NCBI RefSeq assembly: GCF_900636515.1
Contig: NZ_LR134287.1
Span: 372,001-436,000, forward strand
Direction of reading: 5' to 3'
DNA from: Neisseria animalis
Lineage (GTDB): Bacteria > Pseudomonadota > Gammaproteobacteria > Burkholderiales > Neisseriaceae
DNA: 64,000 nt
The notes below the pieces were generated by a model. That model did no database searches, was not told the DNA's origin, and saw only the letters and a list, made by a program, of their open reading frames with translations. This document shows positions 49,339-58,930 of this stretch, piece after piece (the first letter of the stretch is position 1; the number at the start of each line of letters is the position of its first letter). A program made the position numbers and the translations under genes.

Positions 49339-50109
49339 TCAGTGATGGGGAGGGGTAATGCCGTTGTCTTGCAACAGGCGGTCGATTTGGTGGCGGACTT
49401 TCTGCTGCTTAAATTCGCGTTCGACTTGACGGCGTACCAGCTCGAAAGGTTGCGCTTCGGGATTGCGCTCGACTGCGCTGAGTTTGAACAGGTAATAGCG
49501 TCCGTGAAGCGCCACAGGAGTGCGGGTAACATCGCCGCGGTTGAGTGTTTCGACTGCGGCCGCTACTTCGCCGGAAAGTTGTTGCGGCATAATGAATTGG
49601 TCGAACGCCTGTTCGTCATTGGGGTGGCGTTGCATCAATTCTTCAAACGACAGTCCTTTCAGCAGCAGCTCTTGTGCGGCAAAGGCATCTGCTTCGCTCT
49701 CGAAGCTGACTTGCTGCAATTTAATCATGCGGGTCTGCTGGTCGTAAAAACGGCGTAAGTCGCGCTCGCTGACTTCGGTTTGGCGTTCCAGCCAGTCGGT
49801 GTACTGTCCGGCATAGAATTGCGCCTGCATGGTTTCAAATTGGTGCTGCACTTCGGGATCTTTATCCAGTCCGAGCTTGATTGCTTCGTTTTTCAGCACT
49901 TCCAGCGTTTGCAGACGGGTAATGACATCTTGGCGCAAGGCTTTTCCGTCCGGCCTGTGGGTCTGATCGGGACTCTGGTCGGCTTGCTTGAGAATTTGGG
50001 CAACCATGCTGTCCACGCGGGCAGGGTCGATTTCGGGGGCTTTGGCGAGGGCAAACCCCGCCAGCGCTGCCGCACAAAATCCGGCGGCGGCAAACTGGGT
50101 AGGTTTCAT
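49339..50109 (-). CDS. Parvulin-like periplasmic foldase (second of a pair)
   Basis: 256 residues with an N-terminal signal (FAAAGFCAAALAGFALA). A SurA/PrsA-like helical region (about 30-125) is followed by a domain that resembles a degenerate parvulin: ESEADAFAAQELLLKGLSFEELMQRHP and PVALHGRYYLFKLSAVE. The catalytic residues are not obvious, so chaperone rather than isomerase activity is possible. It follows its larger neighbour by 15 bases. Confidence 0.75.
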   Translation of the reverse strand: MKPTQFAAAGFCAAALAGFALAKAPEIDPARVDSMVAQILKQADQSPDQTHRPDGKALRQDVITRLQTLEVLKNEAIKLGLDKDPEVQHQFETMQAQFYAGQYTDWLERQTEVSERDLRRFYDQQTRMIKLQQVSFESEADAFAAQELLLKGLSFEELMQRHPNDEQAFDQFIMPQQLSGEVAAAVETLNRGDVTRTPVALHGRYYLFKLSAVERNPEAQPFELVRRQVEREFKQQKVRHQIDRLLQDNGITPPHH

Positions 50110-50124
50110 GCGGTTACTCCGGGT

Positions 50125-50997
50125 TTATTTTGCCGGCTTGATGTCGGCTTTTTGCAGCAGGTTTTGAACGGCTGCATCAACGCGTGCGGCCTGCAAATCG
50201 TCGGCAATGTCGTTTTTTGCCTGCTCGTAAGTCGGCACTTGGACGTTGCGGCGGTCGTTTACATAAAATACGCCGTAAAGATTGCCGTCTTGCAGCGGTT
50301 TGTTGGTATAGCCGCCTTTTTTCAGGTCTTTCACCGCTTCATATACGATAGGGGAAGATTGTTGCAGGTCTTTCAGCGGAACATAGCCCTGCGGAATACC
50401 GCCTGCTTGTTTGGCGCGCTCGTCAATAGAATATTGGTTGACGATTCCGGCAAAACTTTTTTTGGCTTTCAAGTCGGCAATGGCTTTTTCGGCATCGGCT
50501 TTGCTGCGGGTAATGACTTCGCCCAACTGTACTTCCTGAGTACCCCGGTAGTATTTGCTGAAATTGTCGTAAGCGGTTTTGATGTCTGCTTCTGGTACGG
50601 GATTTTGGCGGACGGTATGCAGGGCGTAGGCTTGACCCAGCAGGCCGCTCTCAAAAGCTGCCCATTCGGTTTTGAAGTGGGGCTGTTTGTCTGCACCGCT
50701 CTGTTTGGCTTGGGCGCGTGCTTGCTCGACGGCTTTTTTGAAGTCCGCGCTTTGGTCGAGTTTCAGACGTTTGGCTTCTTGGCCGACTACGGTATTGATG
50801 ATGTGGCGTTCGGTCAGGCTTTGGCGCAGGGCGGGGCTGTCCTGAATTTGGCTGTTTTCCGCACGAATGGCTTTGACTTGAGCGTCAATCACGCTGCTGT
50901 CGATGGCTTTGCCGTTAACGGTAACCAGAGTTTGGGCAAACAGGCTGCCGGATACGGCGGCCAGCATCAGGGCTGAAGCAAAATGGGTTTTTTTCAT
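50125..50997 (-). CDS. PpiC/SurA-type peptidyl-prolyl isomerase
   Basis: 290 residues from the ATG at 50997. Signal peptide to about 21 (GSLFA-Q), a SurA-like N-domain, a parvulin domain (about 145-245: EVQLGEVITRSKADAEKAIADLKAKKSFAGIVNQYS...GGIPQGYVP) and a C-terminal helix. It probably assists outer-membrane protein folding. Downstream of bolA in the same leftward operon. Confidence 0.9.
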   Translation of the reverse strand: MKKTHFASALMLAAVSGSLFAQTLVTVNGKAIDSSVIDAQVKAIRAENSQIQDSPALRQSLTERHIINTVVGQEAKRLKLDQSADFKKAVEQARAQAKQSGADKQPHFKTEWAAFESGLLGQAYALHTVRQNPVPEADIKTAYDNFSKYYRGTQEVQLGEVITRSKADAEKAIADLKAKKSFAGIVNQYSIDERAKQAGGIPQGYVPLKDLQQSSPIVYEAVKDLKKGGYTNKPLQDGNLYGVFYVNDRRNVQVPTYEQAKNDIADDLQAARVDAAVQNLLQKADIKPAK

Positions 50998-51032
50998 AAA
51001 TGACTTTCGAAAATAACAGAAATAACGGAACA

Positions 51033-51302
51033 TTAATGGAAATATTCTTCGGGCGTTTGAGCTTTGATGCTTAAAGCGTGAATCATGCCGTCTGCAAAAA
51101 GGTCGTGCAGCAGGTTTTTTACCATGCGCTGGCGGGCGAGGCGGCTGTGATTTTGAAAGGCATTGCTGACAAGCAGTACGGAGTAGTGTCCGCCGCCTGT
51201 GTTCCCCGCATGGCCAACGTGCAGGTGGCTGTCGTCCTGAAACTCGAACACCTGTATTTCCAAACTTTGCAGACGCTCTGCGATGGTTTGGCGCATATCC
51301 AT
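51033..51302 (-). CDS. BolA-family protein
   Basis: 89 residues. SHLHVGHAGNTGGGHYSVLLVS and NAFQNHSRLARQRMV are the family signature; the conserved His residues can ligate an iron-sulfur cluster with a monothiol glutaredoxin. Its ATG overlaps the yciI stop by one base (TAATG), so translation is coupled. Exact BolA subfamily is not resolved. Confidence 0.92.
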   Translation of the reverse strand: MDMRQTIAERLQSLEIQVFEFQDDSHLHVGHAGNTGGGHYSVLLVSNAFQNHSRLARQRMVKNLLHDLFADGMIHALSIKAQTPEEYFH

Positions 51303-51592
51303 TATTTGAACACCGCTTTAAAAGGTTTGATCAGCACTTCGGCATATACGCCGGCATCAACATAAGGATCTGTTTCCGCCCATTCCTGCGCGGCATCCAA
51401 AGATTCGAACTGCGCCACAATCAGGCTGCCTGATACGCGCTCGGGATTGTCCGGCAGGGGGTTCGGGCCGGCGGTAAGCAGACGGCCTTCGGCTTTCAAC
51501 GCTTCCAAACGCTCGAGATGGGCGGGGCGTGCCGCCATGCGCGCTTCATGTACGTCTTCGGCATCGGTTGCCAGCAGCATAAAGTATTCCAT
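51302..51592 (-). CDS. YciI-like protein
   Basis: 96 residues. YFMLLATDAEDVHEARMAARPAHLERLEAL with the family's His/Asp pattern and DPYVDAGVYAEVLIKPF. Small alpha-beta proteins of uncertain enzyme activity. Directly follows yciB (3-base gap). Confidence 0.88.
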   Translation of the reverse strand: MEYFMLLATDAEDVHEARMAARPAHLERLEALKAEGRLLTAGPNPLPDNPERVSGSLIVAQFESLDAAQEWAETDPYVDAGVYAEVLIKPFKAVFK

Positions 51593-51595
51593 CAG

Positions 51596-52129
51596 TCAGT
51601 CCTCCCTTGGTAGATGGCGGCTCAGATACAAGCCTTGTGCGATAAAGAAAACAATCATCAAACCGGTTGAGCCGAACAGTTTGTAGCTCACCCAGAAATC
51701 TTTGCTGAAATTTTGAAACACGAAAATATTGGCAAGCCCCATGAAAATCAAGAAACCTACCCAAGCGAACGTCAGATTGCGCCATACGCCGTCTGCAAGT
51801 TGGATTTCCTTGCCCATGGCGGCTTTTAAACCGTTTTTGCCGATAAAGTGGCTGCCGGCCAAGAGCAGCGCGCCTATCCAAAACAACACGGTCGGTTTCC
51901 ACATGATGAAGCGGTCGTCTTTCAGCAGAATCGTTGCTCCGCCCATGACTACAATCAAAATCAAACCGACCCATTGCATGGTGTCGAGTTTTTTATGTTT
52001 CCAATAAGTGGCCGCCGCTTGGACAACGCCGACAACCAATGCTACCGCCGTTGCTAAAATCATGTCTTTCGTCAGGGTGTAGGTGGCGAAAAACAGAATG
52101 ACCGCCAGCAAGTCGCTTAAAATTTTCAT
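51596..52129 (-). CDS. yciB: Septation protein A-like inner-membrane protein YciB
   Basis: 177 residues, about five membrane helices. MKILSDLLAVILFFATYTL start and DDRFIMWKPTVLFWIGALLL are characteristic. Involved in envelope and division maintenance in related bacteria. First gene of the leftward yciB-yciI-bolA-foldase operon. The ATG at 52129 is chosen over a frame running to 52294. Confidence 0.92.
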   Translation of the reverse strand: MKILSDLLAVILFFATYTLTKDMILATAVALVVGVVQAAATYWKHKKLDTMQWVGLILIVVMGGATILLKDDRFIMWKPTVLFWIGALLLAGSHFIGKNGLKAAMGKEIQLADGVWRNLTFAWVGFLIFMGLANIFVFQNFSKDFWVSYKLFGSTGLMIVFFIAQGLYLSRHLPRED

Positions 52130-52444
52130 ATAAATGGGCAAACGAATCAAACAAACCGTCATCATACAGCCTGATGGTGGTTTTTGCACCTGTTTGCCGC
52201 CGTGCCGTGCCGGTAAGGGAAGCGGTTTGTGTCGGGCAGGTTTAAAAATATGTAAATTCAGACGGCCGTAAAACGGCGGCAGACGGCAAATCATTACGCT
52301 GCGTAAAGAAATAGCGGCAAATGGTGGTAGAATGAGCGGTTTATTGTGAAAGTTTTAACCGGAATTTATCCGTACCGTGCTTGGCGGGCGTTCAGGCCGT
52401 CTGCAAACGGATCAAACGCAAAACGAAAAAAGTTAAGGAATATC

Positions 52445-53824
52445 TTGAAACAATACGCCATTAAATTGACAGCGGCAGCAATGGTTTTAGGGGCAGCGTT
52501 GGAAGCTGCGGCCGGGTTGGGCGGCCTGAATGTGCAGTCCAGCCTGTCCGAACCGTTTAGCGCCAGTATCGCGGTAACGGGCAAGGAAGCCGAGTCCCTG
52601 CTGGAAAGCGGCAGCGTCAGCGTATCCGACAGCAACCTTCAGGCGGAGGTGCGCGAGGCAGGAGGCCAAGCCGTTATCCGCATACATTCGCACCGGCCGG
52701 TAAACGAACCGGTTTTGGTATTCCAAGTGGATACCGGCACGCAGTCGCGCGAATATACCGCCATTATCGACCCCAAAGGTTATGACAGACCAAAGGCGGA
52801 TAAGCCTGCCGAACGCCGCGGCAATATTGCGGTGTTGCTGGAAGACCCGACATGGCCGGAAGGCGGTACGCCGCTGGTGCGGGAGCAGGAAGAATGGCCG
52901 GCAGCAGCAGAACATACCGAGCCGGCCGATTCGGAAGTATCTCCTTCTGAGCCGATCGAACAAAATGCTGCCGCCAAGCCCGCACCGCGCCGCGCCACAC
53001 GCGCCGAAACAGCGGTGCGGAAACCTGATACGCGGGTGCAGCCGCCTCGCCCTGCAAGGCAAAGCGCAGAGCTTGCCGAGACCATGCCGTCTGCAAATTT
53101 GCCTATGGAAAGTGCAGACGGCCTGAGCCATGAAGCGCAGGTAAAAAACGAAGCAGCCGCAGTATCGTCCGTATCGGCAGCCTCAGATATTTCCGTTGCA
53201 GAAGCTGTTGCAGCCTCGGCAGAAGTTGAAGCAGCAGTTGAAGCCGCGTTGCCGGAACAGACGGCCTCGGCAGCGCCTGTCCAACACAAAACCGCAGATT
53301 CCAACGGCTATATCTGGCATTGGCTGCTGCTGGGCTGTGTGGCGCTGGCCGCCTTGATGACAGTGGTCAAACGCAAGAACAAATCGGAACAGGGGGCAGA
53401 ACAGCCGTTGTTTGCAGACGGCACAAGCAACGGTATGCCGTCTGTAGAAGCCGCCCAAACACCGCCGATGCAAAAAGATGCCGACAGGCCGTCTGCAAAA
53501 CCGTTGGCAGAAGCGGTTGGCAATACGGCAGATATGCCGGCAACGGCTGAGCTCGCAGGGCAAACCGATACGCGGCCGGAGCCGCTATTTGCAGACGGCA
53601 TGCAGACGGCAGCAGATACCGCCCGCCATCGGCTTGGTGCAGTTCCCCATCCTGCCGAGGGGCTGACGGTTCCGTTGACCGCCAAATATGACTTGGCGCA
53701 AATGTACATCGAGCTTGGCGATTGGGAAGAAGCGCGCGCGACGCTGCTTGAGTTGTCGGAAGAAGCAGACGACCGCTTGCTCGCCGAGGTACACACCCTG
53801 CTCGGCAGATTGGACAACAGATGA
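52445..53824 (+). CDS. fimV: FimV/TspA-like pilus-biogenesis protein
   Basis: 459 residues from a TTG at 52445 (ribosome site TAAGGAATA); a GTG at 52346 is an alternative. After a signal-like segment come [19 protein letters not shown], the FimV N-terminal domain, then a long Ala/Pro/Glu-rich linker, a membrane helix ([18 protein letters not shown], about 295-313) and a C-terminal FimV motif, [20 protein letters not shown]. FimV/TspA supports type IV pili and twitching. It is shorter than most homologues and no LysM domain is obvious. At least eight DUS cores lie within the linker and encode repeated words such as ADG and RPSAKP. Confidence 0.85.
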   Translation: MKQYAIKLTAAAMVLGAALEAAAGLGGLNVQSSLSEPFSASIAVTGKEAESLLESGSVSVSDSNLQAEVREAGGQAVIRIHSHRPVNEPVLVFQVDTGTQSREYTAIIDPKGYDRPKADKPAERRGNIAVLLEDPTWPEGGTPLVREQEEWPAAAEHTEPADSEVSPSEPIEQNAAAKPAPRRATRAETAVRKPDTRVQPPRPARQSAELAETMPSANLPMESADGLSHEAQVKNEAAAVSSVSAASDISVAEAVAASAEVEAAVEAALPEQTASAAPVQHKTADSNGYIWHWLLLGCVALAALMTVVKRKNKSEQGAEQPLFADGTSNGMPSVEAAQTPPMQKDADRPSAKPLAEAVGNTADMPATAELAGQTDTRPEPLFADGMQTAADTARHRLGAVPHPAEGLTVPLTAKYDLAQMYIELGDWEEARATLLELSEEADDRLLAEVHTLLGRLDNR

Positions 53825-53885
53825 ACGGCATGATGGTGTGTTGTGCGGCCAAAATACAGACGGCCTGTTTGTGTGGAGCAGAAGC

Positions 53886-54695
53886 ATGACGGAGGTAATG
53901 CAAGATTTGCCGCGCCAACGCTGGGCGTTGACGCTGTCCTACGACGGCAGCCGCTTTTTCGGCTGGCAGAAACAGGCAGACGGCCTGCCGACCGTGCAGG
54001 AAGCATTGGAAACCGCTTTGAGCCGTATTGCTTGCGAACCGATTACGGTAACCGTAGCGGGGCGCACCGATACCGGCGTGCACGCCAGCGCGCAAGTTGT
54101 GCATTTCGATACCGCAGCCAATCGCCAGCCGCAAGCATGGATACGCGGTGTCAACGCCCATTTGCCCGAAGGTGTGGCCGTTTGGCAGGCGCAGCAGACC
54201 GCTCCGCATTTTCATGCCCGTTTCGACGCATACGGGCGGCATTACCGCTATCTGCTGCAATCGTCTCCCGTCCGTTCGCCGCTGTTGGCAGGGCGTGCGG
54301 GTTGGACGCATTATCCGTTGAATCTCGACACCATGCGGCAGGCGGCGGCATTGTTGGAGGGCGAGCATGATTTTTCCAGCTTCCGCGCCGCGCAATGTCA
54401 GGCAAAATCGCCGGTGAAAACGTTATACCGCGCCGAAATCAGCGGCTCTTCGGAGTGGATAAAATTGGATTTGCACGGTAATGCGTTTTTGCACCATATG
54501 GTACGCAATATCATGGGCGCGCTGGTGTATGTCGGCAGCGGCCGCTTGAGCGTGGCGGAATTTGAAGCATTGATTGCTGCCCGAAGCCGTCTGCAAGCAC
54601 CGCCAACTTTTATGCCGGACGGCCTGTATCTGACCGGAGTGGATTATCCGCCCGAGTTCGGTATCGTCCGGCCGCCGTTGCCGGAGTGGTTGTAA
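53886..54695 (+). CDS. truA: tRNA pseudouridine(38-40) synthase TruA
   Basis: 269 residues from the ATG at 53886 (GGAG at 53875). Catalytic Asp in [23 protein letters not shown] at the start and [11 protein letters not shown] near the end. It follows fimV by 61 bases, the arrangement known from other proteobacteria (fimV-truA). Confidence 0.95.
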   Translation: MTEVMQDLPRQRWALTLSYDGSRFFGWQKQADGLPTVQEALETALSRIACEPITVTVAGRTDTGVHASAQVVHFDTAANRQPQAWIRGVNAHLPEGVAVWQAQQTAPHFHARFDAYGRHYRYLLQSSPVRSPLLAGRAGWTHYPLNLDTMRQAAALLEGEHDFSSFRAAQCQAKSPVKTLYRAEISGSSEWIKLDLHGNAFLHHMVRNIMGALVYVGSGRLSVAEFEALIAARSRLQAPPTFMPDGLYLTGVDYPPEFGIVRPPLPEWL

Positions 54696-54780
54696 CGCCG
54701 TATCCTGTCGGCAGGATTGGGCAGGGTACGGCCTGTGTTACCCCGTTCAAAAAGGGCGGATTGGGCTGCTCCGTATGATT

Positions 54781-54887
54781 TATAGTCGAATAAAATAAGA
54801 ATGAGACAAGGCAGCGAAGCCGCAGACAGTACACATAGTACGGCAAGGCAAAGCAACGCTGTATCATTCTTATTTTAAATGACTATA
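54781..54887 (-). mobile_element. Correia-like MITE, copy 10 (reverse)
   Basis: 107 bp consensus copy in the opposite orientation, after truA. Confidence 0.9.
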
Positions 54888-54986
54888 ATATGGTTGATTG
54901 TCGGCGGTTGCGGTTTCATGGTATTCCGCCTGTTAAAGGATTCTGTTTTCTGATTTTTGCCGCGGTGTGGCGGTTTGAATGCCGGA

Positions 54987-55021
54987 AACAAAAAAGCATG
55001 GTATGCACGCCATGCTTTTTT
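54987..55021. terminator. Bidirectional hairpin downstream of the Met-sulfoxide reductase gene
   Basis: AAAAAAGCATGG-TATGCACG-CCATGCTTTTTTT: perfect 12-base stem with A and T runs; no DUS inside. Confidence 0.85.
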
Positions 55022-55036
55022 TGTTTCGGTTGCTGT

Positions 55037-55537
55037 TCAGACGGCTTGGCGGTCAAACAGCGGTTGCAGGATACGCGCCAGCTCGCCCAGATATTCCGCA
55101 TCGGTTTCGTCAAATTGTGCTGTTTGCGCCGCATCGGCATCCAGTACGCCGATACAGTTGCCGTTGCCGTCATACAGCGGTACCACAATTTCCGATTGGG
55201 ACAGGGAAGAGCAGGCGACGTGGTCGGGGTGGGCATGAACATCGGCAACAACAATGGTTTCGCCAGTCGCCCAAGCCTGTCCGCATACGCCGCGCCCGTG
55301 TGGAATGCGGGTACAGGCAAGCGGGCCTTGAAACGGGCCGAGTACCAGTGTGTTGTTGCTGCCGTCAACCAGATAGAAGCCTATCCACAGCCAGCCGAAT
55401 GCTTCCTTTAAAACGGCGGCAGTATTGGCAAGATTGGCGGTCAAGTTCGGTTCGTCTGCAATAATGCTGCGGATTTGCGGCAGAAGTTCCTGATAGAGCG
55501 CGGCTTTGTTTGTGGCGGAAAAATTGAGCGTGTACAT
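55037..55537 (-). CDS. msrC: Free methionine-R-sulfoxide reductase (GAF domain)
   Basis: 166 residues forming one GAF domain. The three catalytic Cys are in LACTRIPHGRGVCGQ and HVACSSLSQSEIVVPL. It repairs free oxidised methionine in the cytosol. Begins 28 bases after the PabB-PabC stop, same strand, so possibly cotranscribed. Confidence 0.92.
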   Translation of the reverse strand: MYTLNFSATNKAALYQELLPQIRSIIADEPNLTANLANTAAVLKEAFGWLWIGFYLVDGSNNTLVLGPFQGPLACTRIPHGRGVCGQAWATGETIVVADVHAHPDHVACSSLSQSEIVVPLYDGNGNCIGVLDADAAQTAQFDETDAEYLGELARILQPLFDRQAV

Positions 55538-55565
55538 ATTTGTTCCTTGTGGTGGTGTGTTTTTT

Positions 55566-57359
55566 TCAGACGGCCTGATCAAGCAAACAGACGGCAAATA
55601 CCCCGCGCAGGGCGTTGCTCAGGCGGATTTCTTCGGCGGCGGCGAGCATTCCGCGTGTGATGTGGCTTTCCGATACTTTGTCCGTACCCAAATACCTCCG
55701 GGGATTTTGCAAAACTTCCTGCCGCATCACGCCGTTTAAAATATCCAAATCCAAAGCGGGTGTGTGCCACGCGCCGTTGATGTTGACAAATACATTGCTG
55801 CGGCCGCCTTCGAGCAGGAGGCCGTCTGAATTGAACAATAAGCCGTCAAACGCGCCTTGTGCTTCGGCGTTTTGCCATACCCGGTCGAACACGTCGCGGC
55901 GGTCGGTTTTGAAGCGGCGCAAATAATCGCGCACGGGCAGGGTTTGCGGTGCGATAACGGCTTTCTGCACGCCGGATAAGGCACGGGCTTCGGCATGGGT
56001 AAAAGTGAGGCCGTCTGAAGTCAGACTGATTTTCAGACGGCACAAACCCGGCGGCAGGGCTTGGAGGGCGGCGCGGATGTGCGTTTTCCAGTTGTCGGGC
56101 AGCGGCAGGTTGAGCGCGGCGGCGGAAGCGTTCAGACGGCCTAAATGCCTCTCCAGCAAGGCGCAGCGGTTGTTTTCTACGCGAAGGGTTTCAATCAGGC
56201 CGAATTCGGGGCGCAGGCCGCTGAGAAATCGGGCTTTCCAGCCGCATTCTTCGTATTCCGCCTGCGGGTCGCTGTCGATGACGATGCCGGAGCCGACACC
56301 ATATTCGCCGTCGTAAATGCCGTCTGAAACTTCATTGAGCTGCAAGGTGCGGATAACGACGTTCAAAACGCCTTCAAATCCCAAGCCGCCGCTGCAAGGT
56401 TGGAGAAAGCCGATGCTGCCGGTGTAGAGGCCGCGCGGTGAGGTTTCCAAGTTTTCGATAATCTGCATGCTCATGCGCTTGGGAGCGCCGGTAATCGAAC
56501 CGCAGGGGAAGGCGGCACGGAAAATGTCGGCGGCGCAAACCTGCTCTTTTGCCTGCGCCTCGATTTTGCTGGTCATCTGCCATACGCTGCCGAAGCGGGA
56601 CACTTTAAACGGCTCGGGAACGCGCACGCCGCCGGTAACGGCGATTTTGCCCAAATCATTGCGCAGCAAATCGACAATCATGATGTTTTCGGCACGGTTT
56701 TTCGGATCGGCCTGCAACGCGTGCGCACGCTGATCGTCGTGTCCGTCGTGCAAAACCGGTGCCGTGCCTTTCATCGGTTCGGTGGTGATGAGACCGTCCG
56801 AACCGGTTTTTAAAAACAATTCGGGTGAAAAACACAATGTCCATTGCGCACCGCCGCCGTGTTGCGGCAGGTGGGCGAGTGCGGCGTAGGGAACGGGCTG
56901 GCGCAGGCGGCGGTAGAGCGACACAGGGCTGCCGTAGCTCTTGAAATGCAGGCGGGTGGTATAGTTGATTTGGTAGGTGTCGCCGCGGCGGATGGCTTCG
57001 TGGATTTTGCAGACGGCATCCAGATAGCCGGTATGCGGCATATCGGATTGCGGCGTGGAAATGCCTGCGGGCAGGCCGTCTGAATGTTTTGCAAGCCAGC
57101 TTTCGGCATCAACAGTATCGCAATGCTCGAACCAGTGCAGGGCCAGACGGCCGCTGTTTGCAGACGGCAGGTTTTGCAGGGGCAGGCCGAACGCGTAATC
57201 GGCGCATATCACGGCGTGCAGGCCGGCTGCCCAATTTTGTTGCAACAAACTGTCCAGCTTGTCCAAATCCTCAGGGGCGACAAACTGCGTTTCCCTATGA
57301 TTCTGATAGAGTTTCGCACTGCCGGAGACGGCATCGTCCAGCAGGACGAAGAAAGGCAT
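55566..57359 (-). CDS. PabB-PabC fusion: aminodeoxychorismate synthase I / lyase
   Basis: 597 residues from the ATG at 57359 (MPFFVLLDD); an ATG ten codons upstream is possible, neither has a clear ribosome site. Residues to about 345 are chorismate-binding PabB (GDTYQINYTTRLHF, TEPMKGTAP, NIMIVDLLRNDLGKIA, FPCGSITGAPKRMSMQII). The rest is a class IV aminotransferase-like PabC (FGLIETLRV, LLFNSDGLLLEGGRSNVFV, GVMRQEVL). Together they turn chorismate into 4-aminobenzoate for folate. Such fusions are known in other proteobacteria. The glutaminase (PabA) is not in the window. Confidence 0.9.
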   Translation of the reverse strand: MPFFVLLDDAVSGSAKLYQNHRETQFVAPEDLDKLDSLLQQNWAAGLHAVICADYAFGLPLQNLPSANSGRLALHWFEHCDTVDAESWLAKHSDGLPAGISTPQSDMPHTGYLDAVCKIHEAIRRGDTYQINYTTRLHFKSYGSPVSLYRRLRQPVPYAALAHLPQHGGGAQWTLCFSPELFLKTGSDGLITTEPMKGTAPVLHDGHDDQRAHALQADPKNRAENIMIVDLLRNDLGKIAVTGGVRVPEPFKVSRFGSVWQMTSKIEAQAKEQVCAADIFRAAFPCGSITGAPKRMSMQIIENLETSPRGLYTGSIGFLQPCSGGLGFEGVLNVVIRTLQLNEVSDGIYDGEYGVGSGIVIDSDPQAEYEECGWKARFLSGLRPEFGLIETLRVENNRCALLERHLGRLNASAAALNLPLPDNWKTHIRAALQALPPGLCRLKISLTSDGLTFTHAEARALSGVQKAVIAPQTLPVRDYLRRFKTDRRDVFDRVWQNAEAQGAFDGLLFNSDGLLLEGGRSNVFVNINGAWHTPALDLDILNGVMRQEVLQNPRRYLGTDKVSESHITRGMLAAAEEIRLSNALRGVFAVCLLDQAV

Positions 57360-57527
57360 ATTGCGATGGCAAATGTTTTGATTGTACATGATTTTTACAA
57401 AAATTATCGAATTAATTGCCGGAAAACGGATTGATGTAATTTTATGTATGATAAGTCGGTAAAAAAGGGTAAAATAACCATAAAGCAAGAATCATATCAC
57501 TATTGACAAGTAGAACAAGGAGCAGAC

Positions 57528-58451
57528 ATGACCGATCATCAATTACAGCCGTTCGAGCCGATCAAACTGGACGCGGAAGAAAACAAACTGGAAGTTTTTG
57601 AAAAAGCCGTGTTGGAACACAACGGCCCTGCCAGCGCCGAAGATTCGGGCCGTGCGCCCTTGCCGGCAAATTATCCGTACAAAAACCGTATGCGCCGTGC
57701 AGCTTATGAAGCAGAGAAGAAAAAACTGCAAATCGAGCTTTTAAAAGTTCAAAGCTGGGTAAAAGATACCGGACAAAAAATCGTCTGCCTGTTTGAAGGC
57801 CGTGATGCGGCGGGCAAGGGCGGTACCATCAAACGCTATATGGAACACCTGAACCCGCGCGGCGCACGCGTGGTGGCTTTGGAAAAACCGACTTCTGTCG
57901 AACGCGGCCAATGGTATTTCCAACGCTATATCCAAAATCTGCCGACTGCCGGCGAAATGGTATTCTTTGACCGCTCATGGTACAACCGCGCCGGTGTGGA
58001 ACGCGTGATGGGCTTCTGTGAGCCGAACGAATACATGCTGTTTATGCGCCAAACGCCTGAATTCGAGCGTATGCTGGTGGCCAGCGGTATCCATCTGTTT
58101 AAATTCTGGTTCTCCGTTTCCCGCGAAGAGCAGCTGCGCCGCTTTATTTCCCGCCGCGACGATCCGCTGAAACACTGGAAACTGTCTCCTGTCGACATTC
58201 AGTCTCTCGACCGTTGGGACGACTACACAGAAGCCAAAGATGCGATGTTCTTCCATACGCATACTGGCGATGCGCCGTGGACGATTATCCGTTCCGACGA
58301 TAAAAAACGCGCACGTTTGAACTGTATCCGCCACTTCCTGCATACCTTGGATTATCCGGGTAAGGACGTGGAAGCCATCGGCAAAGTGGATACCAAGCTG
58401 GTACTCTCTCCAAACACGCGCAATCAAGGCATGGACGTAGGCCATGATTAA
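57528..58451 (+). CDS. ppk2: Polyphosphate kinase 2
   Basis: 307 residues, single-domain PPK2. Walker A FEGRDAAGKGG, Walker B/lid VFFDRSWYNRAGVERVMGFC, then KFWFSVSREEQLRRFISRRDDPLKHWKLS. PPK2 enzymes use polyphosphate to phosphorylate GDP or ADP; class cannot be decided without comparison. The N-terminal 60 residues are acidic and less conserved. Ribosome site AAGGAG. ppk1 lies 2.3 kb away. Confidence 0.93.
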   Translation: MTDHQLQPFEPIKLDAEENKLEVFEKAVLEHNGPASAEDSGRAPLPANYPYKNRMRRAAYEAEKKKLQIELLKVQSWVKDTGQKIVCLFEGRDAAGKGGTIKRYMEHLNPRGARVVALEKPTSVERGQWYFQRYIQNLPTAGEMVFFDRSWYNRAGVERVMGFCEPNEYMLFMRQTPEFERMLVASGIHLFKFWFSVSREEQLRRFISRRDDPLKHWKLSPVDIQSLDRWDDYTEAKDAMFFHTHTGDAPWTIIRSDDKKRARLNCIRHFLHTLDYPGKDVEAIGKVDTKLVLSPNTRNQGMDVGHD

Positions 58452-58477
58452 TGCCCAATGATTTGAGCATTTGAAAC

Positions 58478-58520
58478 AAAGCCGTCTGCACCGGAAAACC
58501 GGTTTGCAGACGGCTTTTTA
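58478..58520 (+). terminator. DUS hairpin terminator after ppk2
   Basis: AAAGCCGTCTGCACCGG-AAAA-CCGGTTTGCAGACGGCTTTTT; the DUS arms are extended by a CCGG stem. Confidence 0.85.
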
Positions 58521-58537
58521 TTGCCGGTTGGTTTAAA

Positions 58538-58644
58538 TATAGTCGAATAAAATGAGAATGAGACAAGGCAGCGAAGCCGCAGACAGTACACATAGTACGG
58601 CAAGGCAAAGCAACGCTGTATCATTCTTATTTTAAAAGACTATA
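58538..58644 (-). mobile_element. Correia-like MITE, copy 11 (reverse)
   Basis: 107 bp; AATGAGAATGAG variant left end. Faces copy 12 across 179 bases. Confidence 0.88.
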
Positions 58645-58823
58645 ACGGGAAACACGGGTTTCCGCATGAGCCTGATACCGATGCAGCTGCATGATTCTGT
58701 ATCAAATCACCATTGTGTTTTAACGGCTGATTTTACAGACGGCCTTGAGCGGTAAGCGGCTGTTATGCCGTCTGTAAAACGTGCCGTATTCGGCTTGGGA
58801 ATGGTCGGGTACTGCTGCCGTGT

Positions 58824-58930
58824 TATAGTCATTTAAAATAAGAATGATACAGCGTTGCTTTGCCTTGCCGTACTATGTGTACTGTCTGCGGCTTCGCTGC
58901 CTTGTCTCATTCTTATTTTATTCGACTATA
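58824..58930 (+). mobile_element. Correia-like MITE, copy 12, overlapping the end of hemL
   Basis: 107 bp. Its right end (58913-58930) supplies the last five codons and stop of hemL. Intact consensus otherwise. Confidence 0.92.
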
